Translations under genes and position numbers: made by a program | Shown here: positions 21,975 to 23,469 of the stretch, one piece after another | Position numbering within the stretch: position 1 is the stretch's first letter | How the letters are laid out: each line of letters opens with the position of its first letter | NCBI GenBank assembly: GCA_964530165.1 | Contig: CAZGYE010000050.1 | Location: 1 to 23,469, forward strand | Length of the DNA stretch: 23,469 nucleotides | Source of the DNA: CAZGYE01 sp964530165 | Lineage (GTDB): Bacteria; Planctomycetota; Planctomycetia; Planctomycetales; Planctomycetaceae | Direction: 5' to 3' | Notes under the pieces: generated by a model | Told to the model about the DNA's origin: nothing | Databases searched by the model: none | What the model saw: only the letters and a program-made list of their open reading frames with translations

Positions 21975-23132
21975 CTACTCTTTTCCCGATTGACCCTTCG
22001 CAACGTTTCCAGCGGACGCTTCGTAGAGTTCCGTATTTGGTCGGAACGCGTACCAGGCGAACCAATAGGCGTACATCCACTGCAGGCCCTCGTCCGCCTC
22101 GGCCACCCGCAGCGATTTTGCGGTCGGGTTGTAACCAACGGTCAGCTTCAAGCCATCCAACTCCGCGCGGTACTGGTGCGGTTCGTCGACGTCCTTGAAT
22201 TCGGTGATCGCGTACGCTCGGGCAGCCTTCTGGGTCCAAATGCCCAGGACCGGCGTCTTGAGCGGCAGGCGGTCGTCGGTCGGTGTGGCCGGGAACATCA
22301 AATCGGGCATCGAAAAATAGTTCGCATACGGTTCGGCACTATAGTCTCGTGGATGACCAGTCTCGGTGGAAAGAACCGTCGTTTCCGGATACCGAGACGA
22401 CCAATCCGCCCACGTCGTCAGCTCTACCGGCAGGACTTTCAACGCCTGATTGACCCGCGGTCCAGCAACACCCTTTGCCATCATTTGCGACCACAGGCTC
22501 TCTTGCCGGCTTCGATCGTAAAGCAGCACGTTGCTGTTGTAGAGCCATCCTGAAATGCCGAATTCCAGTTCTCCGCCGTCTGTCTGACGGTCGAACACAG
22601 CCACCGAATCGCACAAGGGGCAATAGGTGACTGCAATCGGCAAGCCGGCAATTCGATCGTTGGCTGCTTCGTGATAGACCAGGATCTTTAGCGGATAGGC
22701 CCGCGCTTGGCCGTTCAGAACGACGCCGGCCACCCGATCGTCCGGATCGAGAAAACTCGCCTCCGATCGACCGATCAGCGCGGGGTCGCTCAGTGAGGGG
22801 ATGCCGTCTTTCGGCGGGCCCCCGTGCAGGATTTCCTCGACTGGAATGATCGCTTCGCTCAAGTCCCATTCCGAGGGAAGCACCGCCTGCCCGCCCAGCG
22901 GGCCGGGTCCTCCACCCGGCAGACCGCACAGCCGAGCGTATGTGGCTCGGTGCGTCCATACGTAACTGCCTGCACCGGCGATTCCCACCAGCGCACACAG
23001 CAGCAACGGGAACTGAATTCTCCGTCGCCGGTTCGAGAGCTTTCCAGGCCGCGCGTCGTCGCCGGCAGAGGAAGATGCTTCCTCGGGTGGTTGGTCGACT
23101 TCGTTCGAATGAGCCGATTCGGGTTGAGACAT
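21975..23132 (-). CDS. DUF3179 domain-containing membrane-anchored protein
   Basis: The 385-residue product has a short charged N-terminus, RRRR, one hydrophobic segment (about 41-59) and then the DUF3179 domain on the far side of the membrane. Family features are VEEILHGGPPKDGIPSL, ARAYPLKILVYHEAAND, the Cys pair in AVTYCPLCDSVAVFDR (Cys171, Cys174) and FGISGWLYNSNVLLYDR. LWSQMMAKGVAGP and the closing WFAWYAFRPNTELY complete it. The frame is open to 23423, but I chose the ATG at 23132 because AAGG lies upstream and the preceding residues look non-coding. The biochemical function of DUF3179 is not established. The CPLC pair suggests a metal or redox site, which is inference. It converges on the PPIase gene across a palindromic repeat. 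Confidence 0.9.
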   Translation of the reverse strand: MSQPESAHSNEVDQPPEEASSSAGDDARPGKLSNRRRRIQFPLLLCALVGIAGAGSYVWTHRATYARLCGLPGGGPGPLGGQAVLPSEWDLSEAIIPVEEILHGGPPKDGIPSLSDPALIGRSEASFLDPDDRVAGVVLNGQARAYPLKILVYHEAANDRIAGLPIAVTYCPLCDSVAVFDRQTDGGELEFGISGWLYNSNVLLYDRSRQESLWSQMMAKGVAGPRVNQALKVLPVELTTWADWSSRYPETTVLSTETGHPRDYSAEPYANYFSMPDLMFPATPTDDRLPLKTPVLGIWTQKAARAYAITEFKDVDEPHQYRAELDGLKLTVGYNPTAKSLRVAEADEGLQWMYAYWFAWYAFRPNTELYEASAGNVAKGQSGKE

Positions 23133-23403
23133 GTTTGAAACCTTCGCCAGCAAAGATGGGGTGAAAGTGTCGTCAGCCAAGCAAGAGCAGACCGGCTCCC
23201 ATTGGCTACCCACGAGTGTGTCTCCATCCCAGACAGAACGGCTCATTTCGTCTGTGTGCTGTTTCACATTCTCAAGGAATGTTGACCAGCCGGGCGCGAA
23301 ACGGCAGAATAGTACGAGGATGTTGGTTTGGGCCGGCTTGAGCCGGGGGGACAACGGTAGCTGCCGAATCGAGAGGCTTTGTAACCGCCCAAAGGAACAC
23401 GAC
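23133..23403. other. Divergent intergenic region
   Basis: This gap separates the minus-strand DUF3179 gene from the plus-strand partial gene at the window end. I see one weak plus-strand promoter candidate, TTGACC (23282-23287) and CAGAAT (23305-23310) with 17 bases between them. No RNA gene or repeat was noticed. Confidence 0.4.
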
Positions 23404-23469
23404 ATGAGATCAGGGAAGTTCACGTGCAGGCTGACTGTGGCGGGCGTATTGTTGCTGTGTCTTTCACCG
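23404..23469 (+). CDS. Start of a secreted protein gene, cut by the window end
   Basis: ATG 23404 is preceded by AAAGGA and opens a frame of 22 codons to the edge of the window. The residues, MRSGKFTCRLTVAGVLLLC followed by LSP, look like the positive and hydrophobic parts of a signal peptide. Nothing can be said about the mature protein. Confidence 0.6.
   Translation, partial: MRSGKFTCRLTVAGVLLLCLSP

Overview
The window looks like a chromosomal segment of a Planctomycetes bacterium, probably of the Pirellula-type lineage. Three things suggest this: a secreted DUF1080 (3-keto-disaccharide hydrolase type) protein, a DUF3179 protein and lipoprotein or NfeD-type envelope genes beside housekeeping genes; generally high G+C; and many dispersed palindromic repeats between genes. 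The assignment is from gene content only and no marker tree was possible.

Layout from left to right. A 3' fragment of a short-chain dehydrogenase (122-325, minus) is followed by a secreted DUF1080 protein (612-1337, +), which converges on nadD (1471-2073, minus). A repeat-filled spacer separates nadD from priA (2369-4669, +). After a hairpin-rich gap comes a large NfeD/ClpP-class membrane protease (4938-7202, +). An accessory patch follows: a frameshifted MNT nucleotidyltransferase, a scrap of its HEPN partner, and a lower-G+C Orc1/Cdc6-like AAA+ ATPase (7734-8981) with its own strong-looking promoter. Next is a co-directional block of rpsO, pnp, a sensorless histidine kinase and an NtrC-type sigma54 activator (9370-13996). 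Then come a solitary Eco57I-like adenine methylase (14190-16301), a PduO-type cobalamin adenosyltransferase (16429-17016), mfd (17236-20541) and a parvulin-type peptidyl-prolyl isomerase lipoprotein (20602-21828). A DUF3179 protein on the minus strand (21975-23132) and the first 22 codons of a secreted protein (23404 onward) close the window.

The genes fall into replication and repair (priA, mfd), RNA metabolism and translation (rpsO, pnp), NAD and B12 cofactor supply (nadD, ATR), envelope proteolysis and folding (NfeD-like, parvulin), and defence-like accessory genes (AAA+ ATPase, MNT/HEPN remnant, methylase).

The most unusual signal is a set of palindromic repeats. Three hairpin families each occur twice in 23 kb. 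A fourth theme, 7-nt tandem repeats arranged as inverted arms, also occurs twice. Two of these elements lie in frame inside genes: a 53-nt double hairpin in the methylase and an inverted heptamer array in mfd. The double hairpin has a second copy in opposite orientation upstream of mfd, and the two copies differ only in their tetraloops. This resembles the protein-coding palindromic elements known from Rickettsia, and I regard it as the best candidate for something undescribed here.
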